Shown piece by piece: positions 1 through 10,257 of a DNA stretch of 41,466 bases. The translations under genes and the position numbers were made by a program. The DNA is from Acanthaster planci (taxonomy: Eukaryota > Echinodermata > Asteroidea > Valvatida > Acanthasteridae): the NCBI RefSeq assembly GCF_001949145.1, contig NW_019091469.1, forward strand, positions 665,022 to 706,487, given 5' to 3'. The notes under the pieces were generated by a model. The model ran no database searches, was not told where the DNA came from, and saw only the letters and a program-made list of their open reading frames with translations. How positions within the stretch are numbered: the first letter of the stretch is position 1; every line of letters begins with the position of its first letter.

Positions 1-1136
1 GTTGCAATTCAAACACTAATGCTGCACTTTCAAATTTAACCCTCTTTTAGTTTAACAGAAAAATATGCACAAGTGCCCCAAGTCACTCTCTTGCATGTGC
101 TTTCTATATGGAACACAAACATGCACAGGTTCAATGTGTACACAGTTGCTTGCCAGCACAAAATGACACAGGGTCTTTTGTGAACTGCATTTGGTTTACT
201 GCACAATTATGCACATGAAACAGCAGCGAGGCACAGTTGTTGAACTTGAACAGCACAACAGTGCAATCTGATATTCCTGTGAGGGACAGTGGGCACAGTG
301 CACAACACAACACAGCTATGCTTCTTTGAGGTGTTCACCAAGTGACCCAAAGAGCGACTTCAGCATAGGAGGGTTAATTAATCAAACCACTGTACTTTGT
401 AGTTCCAACTTTAAGAATGATCATTTGCATGCCGTATGTACATTACAACATTCTTTAAAAACATGCCACTCTGATTCATTTAAAGGTTTTCTATGTTCTG
501 TTCATACACCGATACAGTAAGCCCCACCCACGGCACACATGGACACACTGCGCACATGGACACTCAGCGCACATCCTTCTCCAATACTTACACAACAGGT
601 TAAAGCTGAGTGCATCATACATGTGTGCATGCAGTGATGGAAATAGCTGAATTCGCATCGCAAAATGCGATACGTTTGGCACAAAAAAGCGAGACAAACA
701 AGAAACTGATCTGCAATTTTTGAAAAATGGGAATTTGTTTTAAAATCATACATAACAACAGCCATACAACCCGCCCCCATCAGCCATTGCGCACGCGGCG
801 AGGTTAGAAACTGGCCCCAGTCCTGCGCAGAGCACTCGTGGCTTCACAGCAAAAACAAAATGTTCAACAAAACAAAACTTGCCCCCAGTTTCTTGTCCTA
901 GTTTCACACAGCACGAGGCCCATGGATCGTGGAGGAACGAGGTTGCTGTGATTTGGTGGGATTATATAGCACGTGTAGTTCGGTACAGTATGGTACGAGT
1001 GCACACATGTACATTCAATGCGCAGTAAGTGGCGCCATGAACTACACGTAGGTACATACACCCCAATCACGATACCTTTGCACGTACATAAGCATGTTAA
1101 CTTCTATCATTTCGTGGTGATCAATGCGCAACAAAA

Positions 1137-1352
1137 ATGCCAAAAGCACCGTCCAAATGTACCGTTGAAAAATGGAAGACAGATATGCCATGGATGAAAG
1201 AACAGAATCAGTCGGAAGACTTCGTCTTTTACTGTGAGTTATGTAGCTTGCAAGGGGCCCAAATCAAAGCCATTCGAAATTCTGCAGAACATTTGTCAGA
1301 TGTCAATAAAGCACGGACTCTTACAGTGACTGCTGATCAGTGCAATTTGTAG
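1137..1352 (+). CDS. Small ORF with a BED/U1-like zinc-finger start, possible transposon or host-gene fragment
   Basis: A 71-codon ORF opens at an ATG with an A-rich upstream context and ends at TAG. Its start (KWKTDMPWMK, residues about 12-21) followed by a C-x2-C pair (CELC, residues 35-38) and a later AEHLSD histidine resembles the 'KW..DFPWL....FC..C' beginning of U1/BED-type zinc fingers carried by hAT transposases and domesticated relatives. The second zinc-binding histidine is not clear. There is no transposase catalytic region nearby and no obvious splice donor. It sits inside the presumed NAA15 intron on the opposite strand. It could be a decayed transposon 5' end, a small host protein, or chance. 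Confidence 0.25.
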   Translation: MPKAPSKCTVEKWKTDMPWMKEQNQSEDFVFYCELCSLQGAQIKAIRNSAEHLSDVNKARTLTVTADQCNL

Positions 1353-1813
1353 TGATGTACATGTATCCCATTTCCCTTTTCTTGTTAAATATTTTACTAA
1401 TGTTTAAGTCACCAACTGGTCAAATGTAGAACATCTCAGGATCTAAAATGGCACCCCAAAAAATCATGAGTAAGGACTTGCTGTCAGCGGCCCTTGAAAA
1501 AAACAATTTAAGGTAAATTTGCTCTTTTTACAAATTTGTGAACATTTATTGGCTTTGAAAATGTTTCTTGGAGGCTATACTAAGTCAAAGTTACACATGC
1601 ATCTGTGACGTTACTTGAGCAGGTAGGGTCGACTTCAGAAACATTCTGAAGAAAATGTTAGTATGATTTCTGACTAGTTCATTTCCTCCAAAGATTTATG
1701 CAAAAAAATGCATGGCTTATCATCCAAACACTTGTATGCATAGCATATGTACAAAAGGTTTCTTCACATCGTGCTTAAATGTAGCTGTGCACAATCAATG
1801 AATCATGACAATG

Positions 1814-2090
1814 TGGGCCTAGCTCTAGCCCAGGTTGGACGTTGTCTTCATTTGCTCTATGACTGATGACCAGGGTATAAAAGTCTTCCTTCAGTGCAAG
1901 TTTTTTTTCAACGTTTCTTTCTCACATTTTTACCTGTGAACGACATTCAAGCTGTCTTTACCAGGTAAAGATGTGAGAAAAAATAAGTTGAAAAAAAAAT
2001 TTCACACTGCAGGATGAATTTAAATCCTGAACGTTGGTTGCAATGCACTGTGGATGACGTCCAACCTGAGCTAGCCTAGCCCCAGGCCTC
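1814..2090. repeat. Foldback (long inverted repeat) element, MITE-like
   Basis: Two arms of about 120 bp are imperfect reverse complements of each other. The left arm (about 1815-1937) reads through CAGGTTGGACGT, a T-run with TTTTTTTTCAACG, then TCTCACATTTTTACCTG. The right arm (about 1961-2090) reads CAGGTAAAGATGTGAGA, AAGTTGAAAAAAAAA, then ACGTCCAACCTGAGCTAG in reverse order. The centre is about 25 bp. The outer ends carry CTAG-rich termini. No protein-coding capacity is visible, so it is a non-autonomous element. I did not see a convincing target-site duplication. Confidence 0.65.
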
Positions 2091-2330
2091 TCTACTTAAG
2101 TTCTACTAGCAAGTAGGCCTAGCATGTCTTGTTTTATCTCTCCCCTCATCCCAGGCTTGATTTCCAATTCCATGTGAAACATCTGGGATAGAGGTCTGCC
2201 ATGCCTAGCCTACTCACCAAAGCCGACAAACAAACAATGACAAAAGATGGTAAACATTTCGAAAGGCAAAACAAAAGCGATATTAGGAAGGAACTAAGGA
2301 TAAGTTACATGTAGGCCTACCCTGTGTAGG

Positions 2331-2362
2331 CTAACTGGGGAACGTGCTAACTGGGGAACGTG
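2331..2362. repeat. 16-bp perfect tandem duplication
   Basis: The unit CTAACTGGGGAACGTG occurs twice in immediate succession. It lies about 150 bp downstream (minus strand) of the NAA15-like first exon donor, inside the presumed intron. No function is suggested. Confidence 0.8.
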
Positions 2363-2511
2363 ATGAATAGACAGGCTACGATTGTGTCGAAAATACACGG
2401 TTTTATTAAGGGCATCATAGCGACCGGGTCAATTGAAAAGCATTGCGAACGTCATATGAAATTGAGCACTTCATCGACTCGCATCACATAAATAACAGGG
2501 AAAATACTTAC

Positions 2512-2568
2512 TAAAACTCTCTTAAACAGAGTGTTTTCCTTCGGAGGTAGTGGATTAGCAGATGGCAT
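2512..2568 (-). CDS. NAA15: NatA auxiliary subunit NAA15/NAA16, first coding exon only (5' partial gene)
   Basis: The minus-strand exon reads MPSANPLPPKENTLFKRVL and is followed at once by a strong donor (TTA|GTAAGTA, GT at 2511-2510). This matches the conserved start of the NatA auxiliary subunit (human NAA15 begins MPAVSLPPKENALFKRIL), including the PPKEN-x-LFKR core. The 57-nt exon ends in phase 0 right before the position where the family continues with an Arg/aromatic TPR helix. In the family the protein is a TPR scaffold that anchors the NAA10 acetyltransferase to the ribosome for co-translational N-terminal acetylation. All other exons lie beyond the left edge of the window. The call rests on 19 residues plus splice context, which are unusually well matched. 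NAA15 versus NAA16 cannot be separated here. Confidence 0.75.
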
Positions 2569-2729
2569 GATTCCGTCCGGGACATAAGCCCAATATCAGC
2601 AACAAATGCAGTAAATTCTGGGCTATTTCTCGATGGATTCCGTGTATCACCGCGTGGTTCGACCATAGGATGGAAGGCAAAGAGCGCAAGCGCAGTTGAA
2701 CAGCCCAACTTTTGATTTCCTTATTAGGC

Positions 2730-2743
2730 AAGAGGGCGCTATA
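2730..2743 (+). promoter_or_regulatory. CTCF-core-like motif, copy 1
   Basis: AAGAGGGCGCTATA contains the AGRGGGCGCTA half of the vertebrate CTCF consensus, but the upstream CCASY half is not matched. The same 13-mer (AAGAGGGCGCTAT) recurs on the minus strand at 3605-3617. It sits about 160 bp upstream of the NAA15-like start codon. Confidence 0.35.
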
Positions 2744-3603
2744 GGACTGCTTCATTCCTTGAATGTGATTTGTAAGGTTCCAGATTATTACCGTTTCTGT
2801 AAATTAACACCTGAATCTAAGTCTTTCAAAAATTAATTGTACGGATGACTGAGGAAAAAGATACAATTATCTGTAGGTGTAGTTCATGTAATGCATATAG
2901 GTTGTATCCAATTGTAGATGCGTGTAGAGACCCGACCCCCCAAAAAGAGCGTTTTTGGACTGAATTCGACCTCGCCGGACTTTGTTTGAAATAAAACTAC
3001 ATGTGTAATATAATGAATGACAATTTTTTAATTTTTTGTCTTTTTCATTTTCTCCCAGACTGTGTAGATAAGCTCAAAAATATAGCCTCACTCTCTAGAA
3101 AGGCAAAAGGTTACAGGAAAAAATACGTTTCCTTTTTTCGTCCCCCTAAAAAGTTTATTCCCCTCCCCCCTCCCAAATTCTGGTTTTGAATCCGCTCTTC
3201 TTTGCAATCCATACTGTTTGTGCACAGAGCTAGGCACAACTCTATGGTTTGTACGATCCCTTGTATCCGAAAGGACCAAAAATTATGATGTAGACGTAGA
3301 TACGCATTGGGGTAATACGGATGCAAACTACGGGACGTAAAGCCCACTGAAGGAGTTACTTAGACTTGTCCAAGCATTATAAAACTGGGACAAGCAAGGG
3401 GTTTCCTTGCTCTATGATCGTAGTTGTAGCCTAGTCCCGTTTTCAAAACCAGTTTTTTTTCCGTTAGCAGTGAGCTCCATCTTTAACTTCAGTCCCTTCA
3501 GAAATCTGATGTCCTTGACCTCGCCTGCAATTAAAACCGAAACGTTAGCATCACCAGTTCCGACCACTTCCGACACTTCTGAGAAAAGCGCCGGAAAAAT
3601 TGC

Positions 3604-3617
3604 ATAGCGCCCTCTTT
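3604..3617 (-). promoter_or_regulatory. CTCF-core-like motif, copy 2 (inverted)
   Basis: Read on the minus strand this is AAGAGGGCGCTAT, identical over 13 bp to the copy at 2730. The two copies face each other across about 0.87 kb of intergenic DNA. The binding factor is an inference from partial similarity only. Confidence 0.35.
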
Positions 3618-3739
3618 GGCTTTCAAATTGTCAACAGCTTAACTGGTACCTTGGCTTAAAAAAATGTTCATATTTGTATGAGGATAACCAGCGAAAATGA
3701 CGCACTAGCGTCTACCTTCCGAGCCCGAAATCCACCTCT

Positions 3740-3869
3740 GGCGTAAGATGGCCGAATTTTCAACACAGCGGTTGACGAGACCACACTGACGATCCAGCCT
3801 TTTTACCTAAAATACCACCAAATCTTACATTTACGCTTACATACAGTTGATCTTGAATGTGTAGCACTG
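3740..3869 (+). other. Probable non-coding first exon of the zinc-finger gene
   Basis: A strong donor, GCACTG|GTAAGTACC, has its GT at 3870-3871. A convincing acceptor at 5577 directly precedes the coding exon (TTTTGATTTCCAG|A), so a 5' non-coding exon must exist, and this is the best donor in the CpG-richer upstream region. The segment also has AAGATGGCC at 3745-3753, a YY1-like motif often found at or just after animal transcription starts. The ATG inside it opens only a short frame (stop after 13 codons). The 5' end is a guess. Confidence 0.4.
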
Positions 3870-5577
3870 GTAAGTACCACAGAAATGTTCGTCTAAACAC
3901 TTGGGGGACCTCGGAAGTCGCGAGTCTCTTTCCCGCCTCTCCTGGATGGGCGCTTTGTCCCGTGTTTTTGAACCAGTTCAAGACTGGTGAACGGCTTAGT
4001 TTGCGTCTTCTGCTCTTGGTTATCGTCTGCTTCATTTCTTTGACTTCTGCTAGTCCACTTCTTTTTCCATTCATCTCCAATTCCAATAACACCTTACATA
4101 ATGACAGGCAACATTTGTTTTTAGACGAAACCAAGGTCGCCCGGGAAAGAGATCCATAACAGCCATCAGAAAGTGATAATATGTCCTAAAAAGTGAAAGT
4201 TTAGCAAGGCCTGAGAAAATTTCGAAACATCAGATAACCCTAGTTAGGCCTTGTTTTTTTATCCAGACAAGTTTCATAAGATAATAACGCCTACTGTACT
4301 ACTTCTAGGTAGTTTGTGCACAGGGGCATCAACTGTTGTCCACAACATGGAACTCTTTCTGGAGATTGCTGCTCATTGGATAACTTTGGAACAACTGCAA
4401 AAATGTAGTTTCACAATTAATGTCCTCCATTATTGGAGTAGTTTAACTTATGGCCTACTTATGTTGAATTTCATTCAGTTTTGAAAAGACCCACACAAGT
4501 TAAAGATATCAGGAAGTTTTGTAATTTAGGCCTACGTCTGTTTGTGATCTGAGTGAACAGTTGTCATAAACAGAAAAAGAGTTATTTGTGTATGCATTTG
4601 GGAAAAGGAATTTCCCATTTCCCCTCTGATGAAAAATGGTTTTCATGAAGGCCAGGTCTCATGAAAAATGATTTGGCAGGTGCTTCAAAATGCATTTATA
4701 AGGTTTGTCAAGACCAACTGCAGAAAGGTGTGTCCAAACACAATTAGAAAATAGAATTTTCTAAATTCTATGTTAGTTTTTAATCCTGGGTGTACATGAA
4801 TAACTTCAAAATTGGCTTAAACTTCCCAAAATATGGCATCCTCAATTTTCATAACAAGAATACTATTACCTGTAATTCTACACTTTTTCCGGAGTCCTCT
4901 TTGGTCTTACGACTAATTTCATCCCAGTCAATTTTAGAAATTTAAAAAAAAAAAACCCGGTTCATTCATGTTATGTCACCATTCCAAATGAACTTTGTGA
5001 GTTTCAGACCAAACAGCAGACACATGCTGTACTCCAGTAGCAGGTTGAAGTCTGAACTTCCTGTGGGAAGAAAATGTGCTTGTTCAAAACTGGGTTGTCA
5101 AATGGGTCTTTTTGTTTGAGTTTGATTCTAGCCATTTGTTAGAACCAAACGTTTAATGTGGAACATGTCAATGTTCTGTAAATCCAATTGCATTGAAAGG
5201 TGCTAATGCCCCCACTCTTGATGTCAAATGACTCGCTTTCCATACATTGGCAATCTAGAAAAATGTGCAAATTCATATTAAATATGGTTTTCCTGTGATG
5301 TCCTTTCTGATCTAGTCAAAGTGTTTACTGCTACTGTGTTCGGTATGCATTGTTGGAATGAAGAACTGCTTAATCATTTGCAAGTATTCAAATTATTTTA
5401 TTTTAGAAGCACTCTTGTGGCTGCGAAAATATGCTATCCATGTGGGTTGACGTGAACATGTACAGGGAAATAATCTTTCTGACAAAACTTTGATATTTGG
5501 ATGGGAGCAAAAAGAAAAAAAACAAAGAAGACGCTTGACAACCCTGACGAACATGTACTTTTTCTTTTGATTTCCAG
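3870..5577 (+). other. Presumed intron 1 of the zinc-finger gene
   Basis: This 1.7 kb stretch lies between the GTAAGT donor at 3870 and the pyrimidine-rich acceptor ending at 5577. It is AT-rich with no family-like exon on either strand. The two overlapping ORFs at 3760-4159 on opposite strands show no domain and are probably chance frames in GC-richer DNA. Confidence 0.4.
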
Positions 5578-5579
5578 AT

Positions 5580-5618
5580 ATGCCCCGACAAGTAAAAACA
5601 GTTGGAGATGAATCCTAG
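5580..5618 (+). promoter_or_regulatory. Short upstream ORF in the zinc-finger 5'UTR
   Basis: A 12-codon ATG..TAG frame begins 3 nt after the acceptor of the coding exon and ends 67 nt before the chosen start codon. If the exon is used as drawn, every transcript carries it, and it could dampen translation of the main frame. Conservation is unknown. Confidence 0.4.
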
Positions 5619-5685
5619 CTTTAAAGAGTAGAGCTGACTGGGATAGAAACAATAATTGATAAAGCAAGCAAACTATCAAGTTGTC

Positions 5686-7725
5686 ATGGAGCCAGGGCAG
5701 GAGACACAGGAGACACCGTCATCAGTTGAGTCAGTTGTGAACCCATCCTCTATAGCATACACGGTGGAAATCCACTTGGTGGAAGAAGATTACGCTTGCA
5801 CCAACCAGCCTAATGTAGCGGACCAGCATCTTGCGATGGTAGGGGATGAAGAGACACAGGAACAGCCCACTGTTGTTCCTATCGAGGTGATATCAGAAGG
5901 CAGAGACGATATGGGTGTGCAGCCCGAGACCATGACCACGGAACAGATTGAGCCCAACATGATGGTCACATTCACTGAGAGCGACCCGCCAACCAACATT
6001 CACCACCTGACTGTCTCAAGTGACATGATGGCGTACTTGCCTGAGCCGGGCCTCCCCCCAACGGAAGATGCTGCGGGGAAGCCCCACCACCAGATCATCA
6101 TGACGCAGCATCCCACCTCGGGTGATCTCACTGAGGTCAAGCTGGTAGACAGCATGCCGGCAGACTCAAGTCAGGACATGTCTGTGCTGCTCGTGCAGCC
6201 AAATGAGCAGGAGTCTAAGCCGACGGAGGATGCAGCGGACAGCCAACAAGGTGTTGAGACCATAAAGGAGATGGAGATAGCCTCAGCCGTTGAGGCCTTG
6301 GAAGCATTGACCGGCTTGGCCACCACCTTCAATGCATGGGCTCAGCAGAACCCCCAAGCACTGGAGGAGTCAGGACATCCCACGAGTGGCAAGCCTCACA
6401 AATCAGAGAAACACAAATCTGGCAAGCACAAGTCGAAAAAGCACAAGTCTGGCAAACATAAGAAAAGAAGTTCCCATTACAAGGAGGCAAAATCCTCCAT
6501 AGACACTGGCATTGACCAAATTACTTCCAGTGAAGATGGATACAAGTGCAAAACCTGCGGCAAAATATTTGGCACCCGGCTGAAACTGAGAAACCACATG
6601 ATCTCCCACTCAGACAAGAGACCTCACGTCTGTCTTGTCTGTGGTAGTGCATTCAAGCGGGCCAGATATCTTCAAATTCACAAGAAGAGTCACTTTTCGG
6701 ATAAACTTTTTGCCTGCACGTACTGTCAAAAAACGTACTTTGAGAGAAAGCGACTGCGTTCCCACATGAAATGCCACATCAATCCCCTGAAATGCGAAGT
6801 TTGCGGGAAAACCTACGGTGACAAGAGGGGCCTCGAGATTCACTTCAGAACCCACACCAACGAGAAACCATTTTTGTGCCGCATATGTGGACGAGGATTC
6901 ACCTCCAAGGCTGGTGTCAACAAGCACGAACGCAGCCACTCGGGCTTGAAACCGTACGTCTGCAAAACCTGTGGAAAGGCCTACACACAGCCCACCAACC
7001 TCTCCGATCATGAAAGGACCCACATCAATGATAAAACATTTGCTTGCACATCTTGCTCTAAAGTCTTTCTGGCGAGGAGCAGCCTGAGGCGGCATCGCAT
7101 CAAAAACCATCCAGGGGAGGAGCCTAACGTGGGCAAGCTGGAGCCATTACATCAGAGAATGCACGTGATCAAAAGAGTAAACCTCAAGGATGATAAATGG
7201 CATTACAAGTACTCATGCGCCACGTGCGACAAGAAGTTCAAAAAAGAAAAGTACCTCAAGAAACACAGCAAAATTCACTCAGCTGGGACCAAAGGATGCT
7301 CCTACTGTAACAAAAGTTTCCGAGACAAGAGGGATCTTCAGAACCATGAGAGACGTCACACGGGCGAGAAGCCGTACAAGTGCAGTAAGTGCGGCAAGGC
7401 CTTTGTCTCCAGTTCAGCGATGCTGCGACATGAGAAGTGTCACCTGGGCCTGAAGCCTTACGTCTGCACAACCTGTGGCAAAGCCTTCACGCGGACCACT
7501 GGCCTGCGGGACCACGAACTGATCCACAAAGGGAAGAACAAGCGGTTCCCCTGCCACGACTGTGATAAGATCTTTGCATCCCGCAGTGCCCTCAGGAGTC
7601 ACGGACGGCTGAAGCATCAGTTTGTGGAGATTGTGGACGCGCCCATGGCAACCATGGAGGTTCCCGTGGAGACAGATGAGGGAGACGCTGTCAGTTACAT
7701 CAAGTTGATGTTCACTGAGGCTTAG
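5686..7725 (+). CDS. C2H2 zinc-finger protein with 12 fingers, single coding exon
   Basis: The frame encodes 679 aa from ATG 5686, the first in-frame ATG after the 5577 acceptor (in-frame codons before it have no ATG). Residues 1-235 are acidic and low-complexity without fingers. About residues 238-263 form a basic array of KHKSGK/KHKSKK-type repeats, a likely nuclear-localisation or nucleic-acid-binding patch. Twelve C2H2 fingers follow in two blocks: seven from residue 286 (YKCKTCGKIF) to about 472, then a basic spacer, then five from about 506 (YSCATCDKKF) to about 643 (FPCHDCDKIF). Several links are TGEKP-like, such as HTGEKPY in block two. The family role is sequence-specific DNA binding in the nucleus. 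No KRAB, SCAN, BTB or SET domain is visible and orthology is not assignable. The C-terminal 35 residues are acidic. Confidence 0.95.
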   Translation: MEPGQETQETPSSVESVVNPSSIAYTVEIHLVEEDYACTNQPNVADQHLAMVGDEETQEQPTVVPIEVISEGRDDMGVQPETMTTEQIEPNMMVTFTESDPPTNIHHLTVSSDMMAYLPEPGLPPTEDAAGKPHHQIIMTQHPTSGDLTEVKLVDSMPADSSQDMSVLLVQPNEQESKPTEDAADSQQGVETIKEMEIASAVEALEALTGLATTFNAWAQQNPQALEESGHPTSGKPHKSEKHKSGKHKSKKHKSGKHKKRSSHYKEAKSSIDTGIDQITSSEDGYKCKTCGKIFGTRLKLRNHMISHSDKRPHVCLVCGSAFKRARYLQIHKKSHFSDKLFACTYCQKTYFERKRLRSHMKCHINPLKCEVCGKTYGDKRGLEIHFRTHTNEKPFLCRICGRGFTSKAGVNKHERSHSGLKPYVCKTCGKAYTQPTNLSDHERTHINDKTFACTSCSKVFLARSSLRRHRIKNHPGEEPNVGKLEPLHQRMHVIKRVNLKDDKWHYKYSCATCDKKFKKEKYLKKHSKIHSAGTKGCSYCNKSFRDKRDLQNHERRHTGEKPYKCSKCGKAFVSSSAMLRHEKCHLGLKPYVCTTCGKAFTRTTGLRDHELIHKGKNKRFPCHDCDKIFASRSALRSHGRLKHQFVEIVDAPMATMEVPVETDEGDAVSYIKLMFTEA

Positions 7726-10229
7726 ACTGGCCTGTCTCGTAGTTTTACACTGATAATTCTGAAAGGCTCATGTTATAATTGGTGGTCTGAATCCAAAAGA
7801 CATTGTGCTTGCAAAATTTTTTACGGGTTTGGGTCATTGAAGAAGTTGTGCGCAGCAGACACAGTTGTTCTGATACGGCATTTTCTCTGAAACTGTACAG
7901 AAACAATTTCACATGTAAATATATCACATAGTAAATATATAAATTGAATATGATACGACTATCTTCTGTCAAATTACATATACATTGTACATTCATGTAC
8001 TAGTGATGTGACTAGTGCAGTTCAATGGTTTAAGCATATCATATCAACTTGTGGTAGTTTGGGACCCCAAAATACAGTGTGACTGAAATGTATGACTTTA
8101 TTGGGTGTTTGTTTATTGGAGACATGTGAGCATGTATTTTGTAATTTGGCAACCAGAATTTGAATTAGAAGTGGTACGTATGCATACATTTCAGGCCACT
8201 TCAACCACTTCAACCGATGTCATGATTTGCCAAATGCACAAGCATGTCAGGTCAAAGAATGGGCATGTTAGTGCGGAATCATTGCAGTTATGACGTTTTC
8301 TTTTGAGTAGTCTACACGTAGAGCTGTTTTATAAAACTGGCTCTGACTTTTCTCTGACTTGCTAGTTAAATGCCAACATACACGTACATGTATTTTGTGA
8401 AGTGAGAGAAACTAAAATTAACCATTATGTTTAGAAACAGTGGTACAAATTCTGTAATACACATGCCATGTGTATCAATACGTGCATTAATTAAATTCTG
8501 ATTTTTTGGGGCCTTCTTTGGAAGATTTTTAATAAGTTTCAATTTTCAGAAATAACACCACAATCAGGAATTGTAGATATTTACATATTTATGGTAGGTC
8601 TTTTTCAACTTGGTGTTTATTTTCTTGAGTGTGTTATGTAAATATTTTCCTTGACACAGTAACTGTTCTGTTAATTGAATGAGCGGACATCTTAATGTGT
8701 TACATGTATAAACACGTCTTAGTTTTGCAGTGATGTGAATTTACAAGAACAGTTTCAAACAGGTGTCACCATTAACAATGTGAACATTTTGACTTTCCAA
8801 TTTTTCAATCATGAAATTCAACAGATTGTGCTACAGTCATGTTTTTTTTCTTTTTTTCCACTCATCTCAAAGGTTTTGGTTTTGGAGTCCATTTTGTAAA
8901 CACGTTGTACAAACATGTAAATGACACACTGACCCTGAAAGTGACATTTTTTTCAATGAAATGATATCTATTATAAATAAAGGATGTCAAACTTCAGAAT
9001 TAAACTTGAAGATTTCTGCAGATGTTGTGTACTTGCCAAAATGCAATAACAGGAAATACCGTGTGCATTTGGGGTTGTGGCAGGTGGATGAATGGAAGGA
9101 CAAAGATAAGTTGCAGTTTTGCGTCTTGCATGTGTGTGGCATGATTTGACTCTGTAGAAAGAGTATGTACATGTAATTTGTGCTTTTTGAGCTTTCAGGG
9201 ACATTTCTATCAAACTGATTTGTGTCATCTACATTAAACATGTCAAGTACCGGTCAGTGATGCCACATCAAATGTTTTCCACTGTGAATTCGGAACTAAA
9301 AAAAGTTTGACTTGGGTAATTTTGCCCCAAATGGTTCATGACATGAAATTAATGTTTGCCTTCAAGTTTGCTTAATGTACATGTACATGCATGTGTTGTA
9401 CATGTTCCTGTATGTACTAGTCTAAGGGCGGACCCTCCTAGCGTTTCTCCCCCCCCCACAAAAAAGGTTGCCTTACGCAACTGGTAATTGTTCAGTTGGG
9501 GCGCCAACAATTTCATGGCTTCACTGGCTTCAAGATGCACATGTACATGTATGTGCACTTCATTATCCAAAGTTTACTGCTTAAAATAGCACCAAATATT
9601 TGTAGCTTATGTATGTTACCCTGCAATTATTTCATATGTCATTTGTAATTTAAACATTTTGTTCTAAAGGGACTTTCTGTCTGGTGATTAAAAACCTTGG
9701 TGTTTGAAAACGATATAGTTTGAGTATATGTTTGACTCTCCTTTTTGTCGGTTTTCATCATCAAAATTGGCGAATTGAAGTCAAATATCTTCGTGATATT
9801 GAGATTGTGTAAAAGATTTAGGGGAAATATCTGAATCAAGCATAAGTACTGGCCACAAGTGTTCTATAGCGGGAAATAATCACGAGTTGTGGAAGACCTA
9901 CAGACGTCCCATGCCCTTGTTTACCAGAAATGAAATGTTGTCAAAATGGGGCTGTGTTTTCATGCCCTCCCTTCACTATGCCGATGAAAAACAAAATGCC
10001 CAACATTTTATAACAAGGTTAGAGTCTGTTTCTTGAAGTGCCCCATCAAGTGAATCTTCTAGGATGGAAGAGCAAAGTATAATGGTGGAGATGTGAATCA
10101 TGTTAAGTTGTACAGTATCTTGAAAGTGAGGAGTGCAGGTACATATACCTTCCAATTAGGTGGGCTCTTTTTAAAGTTCTTGATTTACATGTAAGCATGG
10201 AGTACTGTAACATTTTGTTTCTGTCTTAG
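7726..10229 (+). other. Zinc-finger 3'UTR followed by the malate synthase upstream region
   Basis: From 7726 to about 9000 the sequence is AT-rich 3'UTR ending at an AATAAA signal (8976-8981). From about 9000 to 10229 it is intergenic or 5' non-coding for malate synthase, with small TACATG-type repeats at 9374-9394 and 9537-9553 and no coding signal on either strand. A pyrimidine-rich acceptor at 10229 (TTTCTGTCTTAG) suggests a further upstream exon for malate synthase that I could not locate. Confidence 0.5.
8976..8981 (+). terminator. Poly(A) signal AATAAA of the zinc-finger gene
   Basis: This canonical hexamer in the context ATTATAAATAAAGGATG lies about 1.25 kb after the zinc-finger stop codon. 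It is the first clear plus-strand AATAAA I see after 7725. Confidence 0.55.
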
Positions 10230-10257
10230 ATCATTTCAAAGAGAAGTATTCCTCGTG

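Larger units (their letters stand above)
1..2511. other. Non-coding stretch: intron 1 of the NAA15-like gene
   Basis: This region lies downstream (minus strand) of the donor of the NAA15-like first exon at 2511/2510, so it is read as the start of that gene's first intron. I looked on the minus strand for the expected second exon, which in the family encodes a segment like GLKFCKQIL, and did not find it; it is probably off the left edge. The stretch contains a small plus-strand ORF (1137-1352), a foldback element (1814-2090), a short imperfect tandem of CACATGGACAC at about 536-565, and a 16-bp tandem duplication near 2331. Otherwise it is AT-rich with no recognisable coding signal. Confidence 0.55.
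2569..3740. promoter_or_regulatory. Divergent promoter region between NAA15-like and zinc-finger genes
   Basis: The two flanking genes point away from each other, so this 1.2 kb must hold both promoters. The NAA15 5'UTR and start should lie in about 2569-2770, which is richer in CpG than its surroundings. The middle (2770-3400) is AT-rich, with a C-rich stretch near 3140-3180. From about 3480 to 3740 CpG rises again toward the presumed zinc-finger transcription start. A plus-strand ORF at 3407-3607 has no family resemblance and no splice support, and I do not call it a gene. A 13-bp GC-rich motif occurs near each end in opposite orientations. Confidence 0.5.

Noticed and set aside
1-2511. Second exon of the NAA15-like gene
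   Set aside because: I searched the minus strand for the expected TPR segment (GLKFCKQ-like) and found none. It is probably outside the window.
3407-3607. Plus-strand 66-codon frame and a possible minus-strand exon with a TTTTAATTGCAG acceptor
   Set aside because: Neither peptide resembles a family and no compatible partner exon was found. It lies in the expected promoter region.
3745-3753. ATG in AAGATGGCC as the zinc-finger start codon
   Set aside because: The frame stops after 13 codons, so the motif is noted only as a YY1-like element.
6610-7110. 166-codon minus-strand frame over the zinc fingers
   Set aside because: It is a shadow of the C2H2 coding frame. The plus frame has unmistakable repeated finger motifs.
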